From Saprospiraceae bacterium (GTDB lineage: Bacteria; Bacteroidota; Bacteroidia; Chitinophagales; Saprospiraceae), in assembly GCA_024103005.1 (NCBI GenBank), contig JAGFJA010000026.1, positions 1-64,000 on the forward strand: a DNA stretch of 64,000 nucleotides, read 5' to 3'. Every line of letters begins with the position of its first letter. The first letter of the stretch is position 1. The position numbers and the translations under genes were made by a program. Below the pieces are notes generated by a model that was not told the origin of the DNA, made no database searches, and saw nothing but the letters and a program-made list of their open reading frames with translations. Positions 1-8,494 of the stretch are shown one piece after another.

Positions 1-61
1 TAAATGTACAAAGGTGCTAAATTACAATGATGTATTTAATTAATTATATAAAAGAATATTT

Positions 62-69
62 TATCTTTG
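62..69 (+). promoter_or_regulatory. Bacteroidota -7 promoter element
   Basis: TATCTTTG followed by GCGC matches the Bacteroidota -7 consensus TAnnTTTG. It lies 51 bases before the ATG of the TPR gene. No convincing -33 TTG is seen upstream, so only half of the promoter is supported. Confidence 0.55.
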
Positions 70-120
70 CGCAACTTTTTAAAAAAATCGTTAAATACCC
101 GATAGGGAATACCGTAATCT

Positions 121-774
121 ATGGAAAATAACTTTAATGCATTAAGGACATTTGTCGATCAAAAGAAAAACACCATCATCGGCATTTTGGCTGCCATAGC
201 CATCATCATTGGTGGTTATTTTATTTACAAATCATTTTTTATCAACCCTAAAAATAAAACTGCAGCCGACCAGATGTTTCAGGCACAGTTTATGTTTGAT
301 AAAGATTCATTCCAATTGGCCCTTAATAATCCGGGCATGGGTGGTTCAGGTTTCCTGAAAATCATTGAAAACTATGGCAATACGCCTACAGGCAACATCG
401 CCAAATATTATGCCGGTATCAGCTATCTTCACCTCAATGACTATGACAAGGCTATTAAATATCTTGAAGATTACAGTCCTGCCGGTGAAATAACTCCGAC
501 TATGACTTATGTAGCATTGGGTGATGCATATTCAGAAAAAAAGAATGACGACAAAGCATTGAGCTATTATCAAAAAGCAGTTAAAAATGCCGAAAATGAC
601 CTTACCGGCCCATATGCACTTAAAAAACTGGGTTTGTTTCAGGAAAAATTAGGTAAATATGCCGATGCAGCCAAGTCTTATAAGGCAATAATGGATAATT
701 ACGGAAAAACAAATGATGCCAACAACATCGAACCATACTACGAAAGAGCCCTTCTGAAGTCAGCTAAAAAATAA
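121..774 (+). CDS. Membrane-anchored tetratricopeptide repeat protein
   Basis: The 217-residue protein has a short cytoplasmic N-terminus, one membrane segment at about residues 18-37 (start NTIIGILAAIAII), and then a periplasmic-type region. TPR-like helix pairs are visible at about residues 90-200 (YYAGISYLHLNDYDKAIKYL, ALGDAYSEKKNDDKALSYYQ, KLGLFQEKLGKYADAAKSYK). This architecture resembles YfgM-type or ancillary scaffold proteins that hold partner proteins at the inner membrane; the particular partner is unknown. It has its own -7 element and a terminator directly after the stop, so it is probably the last or only gene of its transcript. In several Bacteroidota a protein like this precedes ribH, but ribH is not in this window. 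The TPR class is secure, the function is not. Confidence 0.85.
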   Translation: MENNFNALRTFVDQKKNTIIGILAAIAIIIGGYFIYKSFFINPKNKTAADQMFQAQFMFDKDSFQLALNNPGMGGSGFLKIIENYGNTPTGNIAKYYAGISYLHLNDYDKAIKYLEDYSPAGEITPTMTYVALGDAYSEKKNDDKALSYYQKAVKNAENDLTGPYALKKLGLFQEKLGKYADAAKSYKAIMDNYGKTNDANNIEPYYERALLKSAKK

Positions 775-797
775 ATTCATACTAAATAATCCCACGA

Positions 798-837
798 AAA
801 ACCGGGTGTAGTTCATCAGAACAACATCCGGTTTTTT
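798..837 (+). terminator. Rho-independent terminator after the TPR gene
   Basis: A 9-bp stem (ACCGGGTGT at 801-809 with ACATCCGGT at 824-832, one G-U pair) is followed directly by a run of six T. It sits 24 bases after the stop codon. Confidence 0.85.
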
Positions 838-1039
838 ATTTATCAAAAGACCACGCAGCCTTTCAAAACAGTCTGAAAGTCTTTGTTTTAATCGTGTTTG
901 AAAACGGATGATTTATACGGGGATTGAAATCGGATAAACTTGTTGGGGAATATTGATCAGTAGAAATACAATAACCAACCGGGAATGGTCTTATTCTATT
1001 CCTGCCTTATTTTCGGTCACTCGATTTGATTAGACATTT

Positions 1040-1213
1040 TTAACACACCAAAGAACCATAAATATTCCGGGCTTCCTTCTCGGTATAGGATGCCGATTTG
1101 GCAACCTTCACTTTGATAATCACTTCTTTTTCGTTTTGTCTGCTCCTATATAATAAAAACAAAACAGTACAGGCTAAAAGAGCGATGGCGGCAACTTTTA
1201 TTAATTGCTTCAT
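1040..1213 (-). CDS. Small single-pass membrane protein, hypothetical
   Basis: A 57-codon ORF on the minus strand in the 770-base gap between the TPR gene and the subtilase. The product starts MKQLIKVAAIALLACTVLFL, giving a basic N-terminus and one hydrophobic segment (about residues 5-21). A charged, lysine/glutamate-rich tail follows (RSRQNEKEVIIKVKVAKSAS) and ends in SLVC. The composition is typical of genuine small Bacteroidota membrane proteins and there is no competing gene on the plus strand. Upstream, about 25-30 bases before the ATG, is an ATTATTTG string that is only a weak -7 match. No Shine-Dalgarno is visible, as is usual here. I do not recognise the family. Translation is an inference. 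Confidence 0.5.
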   Translation of the reverse strand: MKQLIKVAAIALLACTVLFLLYRSRQNEKEVIIKVKVAKSASYTEKEARNIYGSLVC

Positions 1214-1481
1214 CGGGAATGTAGTTTAAATTCAAATAATTTGGATTATAATTTATTAACTCGTCGTATTTACCAATCTGCACGGCAAAACAAAACTTGT
1301 CAACTGAATAAATACTCAAAAATGGAACAAATTATTGTTTTTGCGGTTTAAAATTTTTAAAATTTAACATTAATCTAACTTGGTTTTAAGAATAAGAATT
1401 GGCAATAAAGGATAAGAACCAAATATTTTTATCAATTTTGTTTCAAATTTCTCTTAATGGTGTTTTTTTATAAAATCAATG

Positions 1482-1489
1482 TATATTTG
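1482..1489 (+). promoter_or_regulatory. Candidate -7 element for the subtilase gene
   Basis: TATATTTG fits TAnnTTTG and lies 54 bases before the ATG at 1544. The -33 region has no clear TTG at the right distance. Confidence 0.4.
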
Positions 1490-1543
1490 AGAGTTTAATT
1501 TTCTGATTACTTTGGGTAATCTTTATTCATAAACAAAAGCTAT

Positions 1544-4450
1544 ATGCTCCGTATTCTATCGTTTTTATTTTTACTTCCATTACTGACTCCTGTTTTATCC
1601 TTCGGTCAGAAGTATGTAAAAGGGCAGGTCATCATCATGTTGCAAAAGGATGTCACTTTTGGAGAATTCACCAAAGAATTTTCTTCCAATAACAGGATGA
1701 TAACCATTGATAATTATCGTAAACTATCAAAAAGTCTGCCGATTTACCTCATTGAATCAGAATCATTTAAAGGAAATGAAAAAAATATTTCCCACCGGAT
1801 TGCAGGACTTTCGTCAGTAGCCTTGGCTCAGGTCAACCACTATATCAGCCAAAGAGGTCCTGTACCAAATGACACAAGATACGGCGATCAATGGCAGTGG
1901 AATAACACGGGTGCAAATAATGGCGTCGCCGGAGCCGATGTCAGTGCGGAAAAAGCATGGGGTATCACGACCGGTGGAATTACGGCTGCGGGAGATACAA
2001 TTGTAGTATGTGTGGTAGATGATGGCACAGACATAAACCACGAAGATCTGGTAAATAATTTATGGTTCAATAAAGGTGAAATACCTGATAATGGCATCGA
2101 TGATGATGGAAACGGATATGTAGATGATGTCAATGGCTGGAATTTTCAAAGTTATTCTTCCAATGTGAATACAGGCAATCATGGTGTCAATGTCGGCGGT
2201 ATGATAGGAGCTTCCGGCAATAATGGTATAGGAGTAAGCGGGATTAACTGGAATGTCAAGATAATGAATGTGGTATATGCAGGGGTAACTGAAGATGCTG
2301 TCATTCAGAGTTATGACTATCCGCTTCAAAGTCGCCTTTTGTACAATTCTTCCAATGGAGCACAGGGATCCTTTGTCGTGTCGGTTAACTCTTCATGGGG
2401 AATTGACTATGGTAAGCCTGAAGATGCACCTATCTGGTGTAATTTCTATGATATCATGGGTGAAGCAGGCATCCTGAATGTAGCCGCCACAGCCAATGGT
2501 AATATAAATGTGGATGAAGACGGCGACCTGCCGACCGCCTGCCCAAGCCCTTACCTGATATCTGTAGGAAGGACTACCAAAACTGATTTATACGATAAAT
2601 GCGGATATGGACCAATTTCCATCGACTTGGGCGCTCCCGGAGTCGCCATCGTGACAACCCGATCTAAAAACAGATACACCACTACATCCGGCACTTCTTT
2701 TGCCTCACCTCTGGTAGCCGGCATGGTCGCTCTGTTATATTCATACCCTTGCGACAAAATTGGTAATGAGATACATAAAGATTATGCTGCATTTGCTCTG
2801 GCAGTAAAAAATGCCATTCTCAATGGTGTAGATGTGAAATCAGAATACGCGGATAAATGCCTGTCCGGCGGAAGGGCCAATGCTTTCAAAGCTTTGGAAA
2901 ATATTGCTTTGCTATGTTCTGCTTGCCAGCCGGAATCAGTTTCAGAGTTGAATTATCTTGACGAAAACAATTACAATGTCATTTTTGCCAATGATGACAA
3001 TCAAAAAATACTTCGATACCGACCTAAAGACAGTACTGACTGGGTCACAGTCAATAATGTGCACTCACCACTGACGGTAGAATTGCCACTCACCTGTACT
3101 GAATATGAATTTCAGATGCAGACCATTTGTCCGGATGATACCAGCGCCTGGGGCCCCATAAAAGTACTTAAGTCGGCAAGATGCTGCAATTCGCTGGATA
3201 ACGTTGCCTTCTTTTTTGACAGCACCGGTGTCCTCAATGTAACCAATATCAACCTCAATCAGGATGTCAACAGCATCATCCATTACAAAGAAACAAGCGA
3301 AGTCGGTTATACGGAACTGGAAGCTGATCAGGATACTATGAAGATATCAGGGCTGAAAGAATGTACCTTCTATGACATCTTTATTAGCGCCTTATGTATT
3401 GACAGCAGTACGGTGAAAAGCAAGGTTTACAAGGTCTTTTCAGCCTGCACCTCCACTTGCGGTAACTTTAACTGCATTCCCAACACAAATGGCACAAGCG
3501 GATACATTGAAGATTTCAAAATGAACGGCACACTGGCACAGACCGGAGATAACAACGGATACATCAACTTCGGTGACCACTTGAATATTTCTGCCCCTGA
3601 CAGCGGACCTTTCCAGACTATCATCAATATAAAAAGAACTGATTTTAACGATGCCCGGTTAAGGCTATATATCGACTTCAACAAGGACAATGATATCTCT
3701 GCCGGTGAGCTGTTCTGGGAACAATCCCTGGGAACAAACTCTTCGCGGGTTGAATTTACCCATGATTTTTACAATGCTCTAATCCCCGGCACATACAAGA
3801 TGAGACTCATGCTGGTATTCAACAGTTCGAGCGGTCCGTGTGATGCCGGTCTCGGTGAAACTGAAGATTATTGTCTCGAAATCTACCATGCCCTCCAGAA
3901 TGAATGCAAGGAAGTGGATACCATCTATCAGAAGAATGTCACATTTACTTCAATAGACCTGAGCTGGGATAAGCCCCAAGACGACGCCCTGGTGTACGTA
4001 TATCGCTATAAGGAATTACCCGGCGGTGATTATACCTACCTGTCAGATACTGCTCACAAAATTACCTTAAAAAATCTGGAGTCCTGCAAGGACTATGAAT
4101 TTGGAATTTATACTGTATGTTTTACCGATTCCAGTAATTTTAAAACCATAAACTTTAGGACAGATTGCACCAATGCTACCAACAGTGTCAGCCAAAATAT
4201 ACAGTGGAAGGTCTTCCCCAATCCATTTGTTGATAATATCAGTGTATTGCTGACTTCATATACCAATGGTGAAGGTCGCCTACGTCTTACAGATGCCAAG
4301 GGCAGTATTGTTTACGACAGGAAACTTCAACTTACCACAGGCGATCATTATATCGACCTGGGCTCTAATTCCCACTTACTTCCAGGTATGTATATCCTTA
4401 CATTTACCGATGGAAAAGGCATTAAATCTATCAAGTTGATTAAACAATAA
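1544..4450 (+). CDS. Secreted subtilisin-like (S8) serine protease with Fn3, GEVED and T9SS sorting domains
   Basis: 968 residues with a signal peptide (about 1-21, ending FGQ). A prodomain-like stretch is followed by an S8 catalytic domain (about 110-450). The triad can be read as Asp159 in VVDDGTDINHEDL, His213 in GNHGVNVGG (the usual HGTHVAG motif is relaxed) and Ser385 in SGTSFASP. After it come cysteine-containing Fn3-like modules (about 463-625), a GEVED-type domain (about 640-782, signature GETEDYCLEI), a further Fn3-like module and a type A T9SS sorting domain (about 888-968, starting WKVFPNPF, ending in KSIKLIKQ). The enzyme should be exported by Sec, moved through the outer membrane by T9SS and released or attached at the surface. 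Its substrate is unknown. It is monocistronic, with a strong terminator just after the stop. Confidence 0.93.
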   Translation: MLRILSFLFLLPLLTPVLSFGQKYVKGQVIIMLQKDVTFGEFTKEFSSNNRMITIDNYRKLSKSLPIYLIESESFKGNEKNISHRIAGLSSVALAQVNHYISQRGPVPNDTRYGDQWQWNNTGANNGVAGADVSAEKAWGITTGGITAAGDTIVVCVVDDGTDINHEDLVNNLWFNKGEIPDNGIDDDGNGYVDDVNGWNFQSYSSNVNTGNHGVNVGGMIGASGNNGIGVSGINWNVKIMNVVYAGVTEDAVIQSYDYPLQSRLLYNSSNGAQGSFVVSVNSSWGIDYGKPEDAPIWCNFYDIMGEAGILNVAATANGNINVDEDGDLPTACPSPYLISVGRTTKTDLYDKCGYGPISIDLGAPGVAIVTTRSKNRYTTTSGTSFASPLVAGMVALLYSYPCDKIGNEIHKDYAAFALAVKNAILNGVDVKSEYADKCLSGGRANAFKALENIALLCSACQPESVSELNYLDENNYNVIFANDDNQKILRYRPKDSTDWVTVNNVHSPLTVELPLTCTEYEFQMQTICPDDTSAWGPIKVLKSARCCNSLDNVAFFFDSTGVLNVTNINLNQDVNSIIHYKETSEVGYTELEADQDTMKISGLKECTFYDIFISALCIDSSTVKSKVYKVFSACTSTCGNFNCIPNTNGTSGYIEDFKMNGTLAQTGDNNGYINFGDHLNISAPDSGPFQTIINIKRTDFNDARLRLYIDFNKDNDISAGELFWEQSLGTNSSRVEFTHDFYNALIPGTYKMRLMLVFNSSSGPCDAGLGETEDYCLEIYHALQNECKEVDTIYQKNVTFTSIDLSWDKPQDDALVYVYRYKELPGGDYTYLSDTAHKITLKNLESCKDYEFGIYTVCFTDSSNFKTINFRTDCTNATNSVSQNIQWKVFPNPFVDNISVLLTSYTNGEGRLRLTDAKGSIVYDRKLQLTTGDHYIDLGSNSHLLPGMYILTFTDGKGIKSIKLIKQ

Positions 4451-4451
4451 T

Positions 4452-4480
4452 AAAAAAGGGCTGCATGGCAGCCCTTTTTA
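4452..4480 (+). terminator. Strong rho-independent terminator after the subtilase
   Basis: AAAAAAGGGCTGC-ATG-GCAGCCCTTTTT forms a near-perfect hairpin with A and T runs on both sides, beginning two bases after the stop. The symmetry means it could also work on the minus strand. Confidence 0.92.
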
Positions 4481-4829
4481 CTTTACCGTAATCAGGTTTT
4501 TTTTAAATAACTGAATTTTCTTAGCTACGATATAATTCAGGAATTTGGTTTGAAAGGGTTTCTACTACTTCGTTTGAACGCTTCGTTGTTTGGGTAGCTT
4601 TCGCCCGTCTGATTTCCCGGATTTTGTGAATACCAAAGCGCCTGCGGTTGAGACTTTATGGTCAATCCATGAGGAATTACAGTCAGTCTATTATCAAATA
4701 GACATATATTATTATATACCATTTATAATCAATGGGTTTTAAGAGAGTATATAGAAATAATTAACATTCCGTATTGTTCTGATTATCCTATAGACTAACT
4801 CCGAAGCTTTAGTAAATATAATAGCGGGA
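4481..4829. other. Intergenic gap, no supported gene
   Basis: About 350 bases between the subtilase terminator and the ACMSD stop codon. A 61-codon minus-strand ORF (4537-4722) exists, but it has no recognisable family, signal or promoter, and I do not support it as a gene. Nothing else is seen. Confidence 0.5.
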
Positions 4830-5828
4830 TTATTCAGCTTTACCCATCCAGTCGAGAGCGTTTTTCCACATAATCATATCCTTTACTGCCTGAGAATAAT
4901 CTGATTCTGCTATCATTTTTCCGCCTGTAAGATCGCCCAATGGAAATGGATAATCTGATCCAAAAGCCACCTTATTTTCACCAAAGAGACGGAGATTAAA
5001 ATCCAGGGCATTTCGATCATGAACAAGGGAATCGACCCAGAAATGCCCCAGATAGTAATCAGGTGATACATTATGATCTATAGCCACGAGGTCGGGTCGC
5101 ACATCAAATCCGTGTTTAATTCGTCCAAAAGTAAAGGGGAATGAGCCTCCCCCATGTGCAAATGCAAATCGCAATCCGGGAAATTGACCGAAAACGCCAC
5201 CGAATATCAACGAACAAATGGCGAGTGATGACTCTGCCGGCATACCTACCAGCCAGGGCAGCCAGTATCGTTCCATTTTGGACTTAGCCATCATGTCCCA
5301 CGGATGAACAAAGATACAGGCATCCAGTTTTTCTGCTGTCTCATAAAACGGCCACAATGACTTATCATTTAAGTTCCAGTCATTGATATGTGTGCCTATC
5401 TCCACTCCGACATGGCCCAGCTCATTGATGCAACGCTCCAATTCCCTGCAGGCAAGTTGAGGATCCTGCATCGGCAAGGTCCCCAAGCCGAAAAACTTGT
5501 CGGGATGAAGCCTGCACACATCTGCAATGTGGTCATTGTAAAAGCGGGAAGTATCCAGGGCATGCTCACCCTTTGCCCAGTAATTAAAAAGAACGGGAAC
5601 GGTGGAAATTACCTGCTTGCGGATACCAGATTCTACCATATCTTTATGTCGGTCATCAGGTGCCCAGCAATTGGATTCTACCTTTCGGAAAAACTGATCA
5701 CCAATCATCATATTTGCCTGACAATTGCTCTGCGGTTCGAGATGAATAAATCCGCCGTAGCCGAATTTGTCTGCCCAATCAGGTATAGAAGGCGGCAAAA
5801 TATGAGTGTGAATATCTATGTGACACAT
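4830..5828 (-). CDS. 2-amino-3-carboxymuconate-6-semialdehyde decarboxylase (ACMSD), amidohydrolase superfamily
   Basis: The enzyme decarboxylates ACMS to 2-aminomuconate semialdehyde in the kynurenine route of tryptophan or 2-nitrobenzoate breakdown, diverting carbon from quinolinate and NAD. At 332 residues it has the family length, and it aligns from end to end with my memory of animal and Pseudomonas (NbaD) ACMSD. Matching stretches include HILP..PD...KFGYGG, NCWAPDDR, STVPVLFNYWAK, GLGTLPMQ, WLPWLVGMPAE and AHGGGSFPFT. The zinc ligands are visible as His7 and His9 (HTH), His175 (FVHPWD) and Asp292 (SDYPFP). The active-site His225 is in AHGGG. No other kynurenine-pathway gene lies next to it, so it stands as a single-gene unit here. 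The call is specific because the substrate-defining motifs, not only the metal site, are kept. Confidence 0.92.
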   Translation of the reverse strand: MCHIDIHTHILPPSIPDWADKFGYGGFIHLEPQSNCQANMMIGDQFFRKVESNCWAPDDRHKDMVESGIRKQVISTVPVLFNYWAKGEHALDTSRFYNDHIADVCRLHPDKFFGLGTLPMQDPQLACRELERCINELGHVGVEIGTHINDWNLNDKSLWPFYETAEKLDACIFVHPWDMMAKSKMERYWLPWLVGMPAESSLAICSLIFGGVFGQFPGLRFAFAHGGGSFPFTFGRIKHGFDVRPDLVAIDHNVSPDYYLGHFWVDSLVHDRNALDFNLRLFGENKVAFGSDYPFPLGDLTGGKMIAESDYSQAVKDMIMWKNALDWMGKAE

Positions 5829-6183
5829 ACCGGAAATTAAATGATTTCTGCAAGATACAAAAACAACATGAAGTCATTTGCAAAAATTGCTTTGTATGCT
5901 CAAATACTGAAGCAACAAAAGGTTATCAGCATTCAAATTATCTCAATTAAGATATTTAACACCGAATACGATTGTAAGAAGAAATTTATGTCTCTAAAAC
6001 AGAATAGTTTACCAGAAGATTAACCCTTTGTCTCATGCACAGTATCCTAAATTGAAGTTAAAAATTATCTTTGTTTAAAAACAAAACGAAACCCTGTAAC
6101 TGAGATAAAATTTTAAAATAAAGACAAAAAGAAGAATAAATTTGTGTATCTTGTCACAAAATCAATTAACCTCATCTTTAAAT
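5829..6183. other. Divergent intergenic region between ACMSD and GAPDH
   Basis: About 355 bases, AT-rich, carrying the divergent promoters of the two flanking genes. The element TATCTTGT (6147-6154) is a plausible -7 for the GAPDH gene. The 60-codon plus ORF at 5841-6023 is low complexity and not supported. Confidence 0.5.
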
Positions 6184-7656
6184 ATGGAAAATAATTTAAG
6201 CTTTAAGGAAAGAAATGAAACCACCCTGACGGAATGGAGAAATAAGGAAAAACTTGCGCTGGAATTGTTGCAAAAAGCCGGTGAGCTGAGATTTGATCGC
6301 TCTGTCGAATTGATTCTTTTCAGAAAAGATGTTTATGACACCCAACCCAGTCAATTGCTTAAATTACATCAGAATGCCGCCAACTACGGTGATATTCCCG
6401 TAAGTATAGAAGACACTATGGCTATCACCAATGAAATTGCTGCCATGACTGATCTGAGACAAGCAAGACTTGATATCGGGACGCTGGCTATCCAGTGGAA
6501 GCAAAACAAAGATCAATATGATTCGCTCACATCCTTTGTTACCGAAAGGCTTAGAACAGCACAGGGTGCACAATCCGACGATATACAGCCCAGAGACGTT
6601 ATCCTGTACGGATTTGGGAGGATAGGTAGATTGGTGGCGAGAAGACTTGTGGCACAGACCGGAAGAGGCGAACAATTAAGATTGAAAGCCATTGTTATCC
6701 GGCCTCAGATGAAAGACAGAAAGCAGGATGCCGAAAAGCGGGCGGCTTTGCTCAGGACAGACTCCGTTCACGGAGAATTTGCAGGCTCGATAGAAGTCAG
6801 TGACGACGGTAGCGAACTCATCATCAATGGGAACAGAGTTCTGCTTATTTATGTTAGTCACCCCTCAGAAATAGACTATACTGCATCAGGCATCAACAAC
6901 GCCATCGTCATTGACAATACGGGTATCTTCCGCACCAAGGAAGACCTGGCTCAGCATCTACGTCCCGGCGTCAGTCACGTTATCCTGACGGCACCCGGCA
7001 AGAAAATACCCAACATCGTCTATGGCGTCAACCACGAATCAGTTGATTTCCAAAATGATCAGATTCTTTGCGGCGCCTCATGTACCACCAATGCCATCGT
7101 CCCGCCCATCAAGGTTCTGGATGATGCCTTCGGAATTCAAAAGGGACACGTCGAAACCATACATTCCTATACCAGTGATCAAAATCTGTTGGATAACTTC
7201 CACAAGAAACCGCGAAGAGGTCGCGCCGCAGCGATTAATATGGTCATCACCAGCACTGGTGCAGCTGAAGCGATAACTGCCGTTTTACCTTATCTGGATG
7301 GCAAAATCACCGGAAATGCGGTAAGAGTTCCTACGCCAAATGTATCTCTTGCCATCATCAACGTAAGTTTCGACAAACCAACTACGGTCGCCGAGGTCAA
7401 CAACCTGCTTAAAAAAGCCTCATTAAGCGGCCCGCTTGCCGAACAAATTGGTTATTCCAATGATCCTGAATACGTCTCTTCCAATGGTATTGGTATGACG
7501 ACGGCCTGTGTCATCGATGGACCATCGACCATCGTATCCAATGACGGAAAGACCGTAACCGTATATGCCTGGTATGACAACGAGTTTGGATATACCTGCC
7601 AGGTAGTCCGGGTAGCCAAACACGTCGGACAGGTAAGAAGAAAAACTTATTATTGA
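6184..7656 (+). CDS. gap: Glyceraldehyde-3-phosphate dehydrogenase, long form with N-terminal helical extension
   Basis: Oxidises glyceraldehyde-3-phosphate to 1,3-bisphosphoglycerate with NAD(P) in glycolysis or gluconeogenesis. With the ATG at 6184 it has 490 residues, about 150 more than the usual 330-340. The extra length is an N-terminal, mostly helical and charged region (about 1-130). The NAD-binding loop GFGRIGR is at about 143-149. The catalytic cysteine is Cys300 in ASCTTN, with His327 in IHSYTSDQ, followed by the family motif of NFHKKPRRGRAAA type. An upstream in-frame ATG at 6142 would start before the probable -7 element (6147-6154), so I prefer 6184. Its stop overlaps the start of the Nudix-type regulator, indicating one transcript. 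Long GAPDHs of this kind are known in Bacteroidota; the role of the extension is not clear to me. Confidence 0.93.
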   Translation: MENNLSFKERNETTLTEWRNKEKLALELLQKAGELRFDRSVELILFRKDVYDTQPSQLLKLHQNAANYGDIPVSIEDTMAITNEIAAMTDLRQARLDIGTLAIQWKQNKDQYDSLTSFVTERLRTAQGAQSDDIQPRDVILYGFGRIGRLVARRLVAQTGRGEQLRLKAIVIRPQMKDRKQDAEKRAALLRTDSVHGEFAGSIEVSDDGSELIINGNRVLLIYVSHPSEIDYTASGINNAIVIDNTGIFRTKEDLAQHLRPGVSHVILTAPGKKIPNIVYGVNHESVDFQNDQILCGASCTTNAIVPPIKVLDDAFGIQKGHVETIHSYTSDQNLLDNFHKKPRRGRAAAINMVITSTGAAEAITAVLPYLDGKITGNAVRVPTPNVSLAIINVSFDKPTTVAEVNNLLKKASLSGPLAEQIGYSNDPEYVSSNGIGMTTACVIDGPSTIVSNDGKTVTVYAWYDNEFGYTCQVVRVAKHVGQVRRKTYY

Positions 7657-8381
7657 TTTTGTCAGAAGAAAAGCTAAAGCAAACCGGCAAGAAAGAACAT
7701 TCTCCATATCCGGAGAAAGATGATTTTTTTACCGCGGTCTCGGTGGATTGTGTGATTTTCGGGCTGGATCAGGAGTCGTTAAAAGTCTTGCTTATCAAGA
7801 GCGACTATCCTCTCTATGAGGGAAGATGGTCCCTGTTGGGCGATTTGATATCTCCCGACGAGGATCTGGATCAGGCAGCCGATCGGGTATTGTTTGAACG
7901 GACCGGCTTGCAGAATCTTTTTCTCCAACAAGTACACTGTTTTGGCAAGGCAGATCGGCATCCTTCCGGTAGGGTTATATCGATCGCTTACTATTCACTT
8001 GTTAATATTGAACAAATAGAATTATTGAAGCGCGATCATGAACTGCATTGGCACAACATTAATTCGGTAGGCGAACTGGCATTTGACCATAACAAAATAC
8101 TAAACACCTGTCTGACTCACCTCCAGCAACAGATTAAAACAGAAACTATCGGCTTTAATCTCCTGCCGGAAAAATTCTCGCTCCGCGCACTTCAGTTTCT
8201 GTATGAATCGGTCTTGATGGTAGAATTGGACAGGAGAAACTTCAGAAAAAAAGTATTGAGCACCGGCTTGCTAATTGACCTGAAAGAAATGGAAGCAAAT
8301 GTCCGACATCGTCCTGCCAAATTATTTAAGTTCAACCGGCAGAAGTATGAGTCTTCAGAAATCAAAAATAACTTTATCTGA
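7653..8381 (+). CDS. NrtR-type transcriptional regulator with degenerate Nudix sensor domain
   Basis: 242 residues. The N-terminal half is a Nudix fold (about 25-150: FTAVSVDCVIFGLD, LKVLLIKSDYP, RWSLLGDLI). The Nudix box at about 63-86 is degenerate: where a hydrolase has REUxEExGU this reads RVLFERTGL, so hydrolysis is doubtful and ligand sensing is more likely. The C-terminal half (about 160-240: FSLRALQFLYESVL, DRRNFRKKVLSTGLL, RHRPAKLFKFN) fits the winged helix of NrtR-like repressors that bind ADP-ribose or sugars. Translation seems to start at TTG (7653 or 7659), since no ATG or GTG is suitably placed. The first choice overlaps the GAPDH stop by four bases. The pairing suggests it controls or senses central carbon metabolism; that is inference. 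Confidence 0.8.
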   Translation: MILSEEKLKQTGKKEHSPYPEKDDFFTAVSVDCVIFGLDQESLKVLLIKSDYPLYEGRWSLLGDLISPDEDLDQAADRVLFERTGLQNLFLQQVHCFGKADRHPSGRVISIAYYSLVNIEQIELLKRDHELHWHNINSVGELAFDHNKILNTCLTHLQQQIKTETIGFNLLPEKFSLRALQFLYESVLMVELDRRNFRKKVLSTGLLIDLKEMEANVRHRPAKLFKFNRQKYESSEIKNNFI

Positions 8382-8421
8382 ATTGTGCCGTTAAATTAAT
8401 GTTAAAGGTATTTCAAAATGG

Positions 8422-8441
8422 TAACTGAAAAATAACAGTTA
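8422..8441. promoter_or_regulatory. Inverted repeat upstream of the HtrA gene
   Basis: TAACTG-N8-CAGTTA is a perfect 6-bp inverted repeat 54 bases before the HtrA start and 41 bases after the regulator stop. It has the size of a dimeric operator, but no factor can be assigned and short repeats arise by chance in AT-rich DNA. Confidence 0.25.
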
Positions 8442-8494
8442 ACGTTAATGAGTGAAATTGATTATTTAAAATAAAAGAAAGTCGATTAAGCATT

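Noticed and set aside
4537..4722. 61-codon minus ORF in the gap after the first subtilase
   Set aside because: No family, signal peptide or promoter; composition looks random.
5841..6023. 60-codon plus ORF before GAPDH
   Set aside because: Low-complexity Lys/Ile-rich translation of AT-rich DNA overlapping the promoter region.
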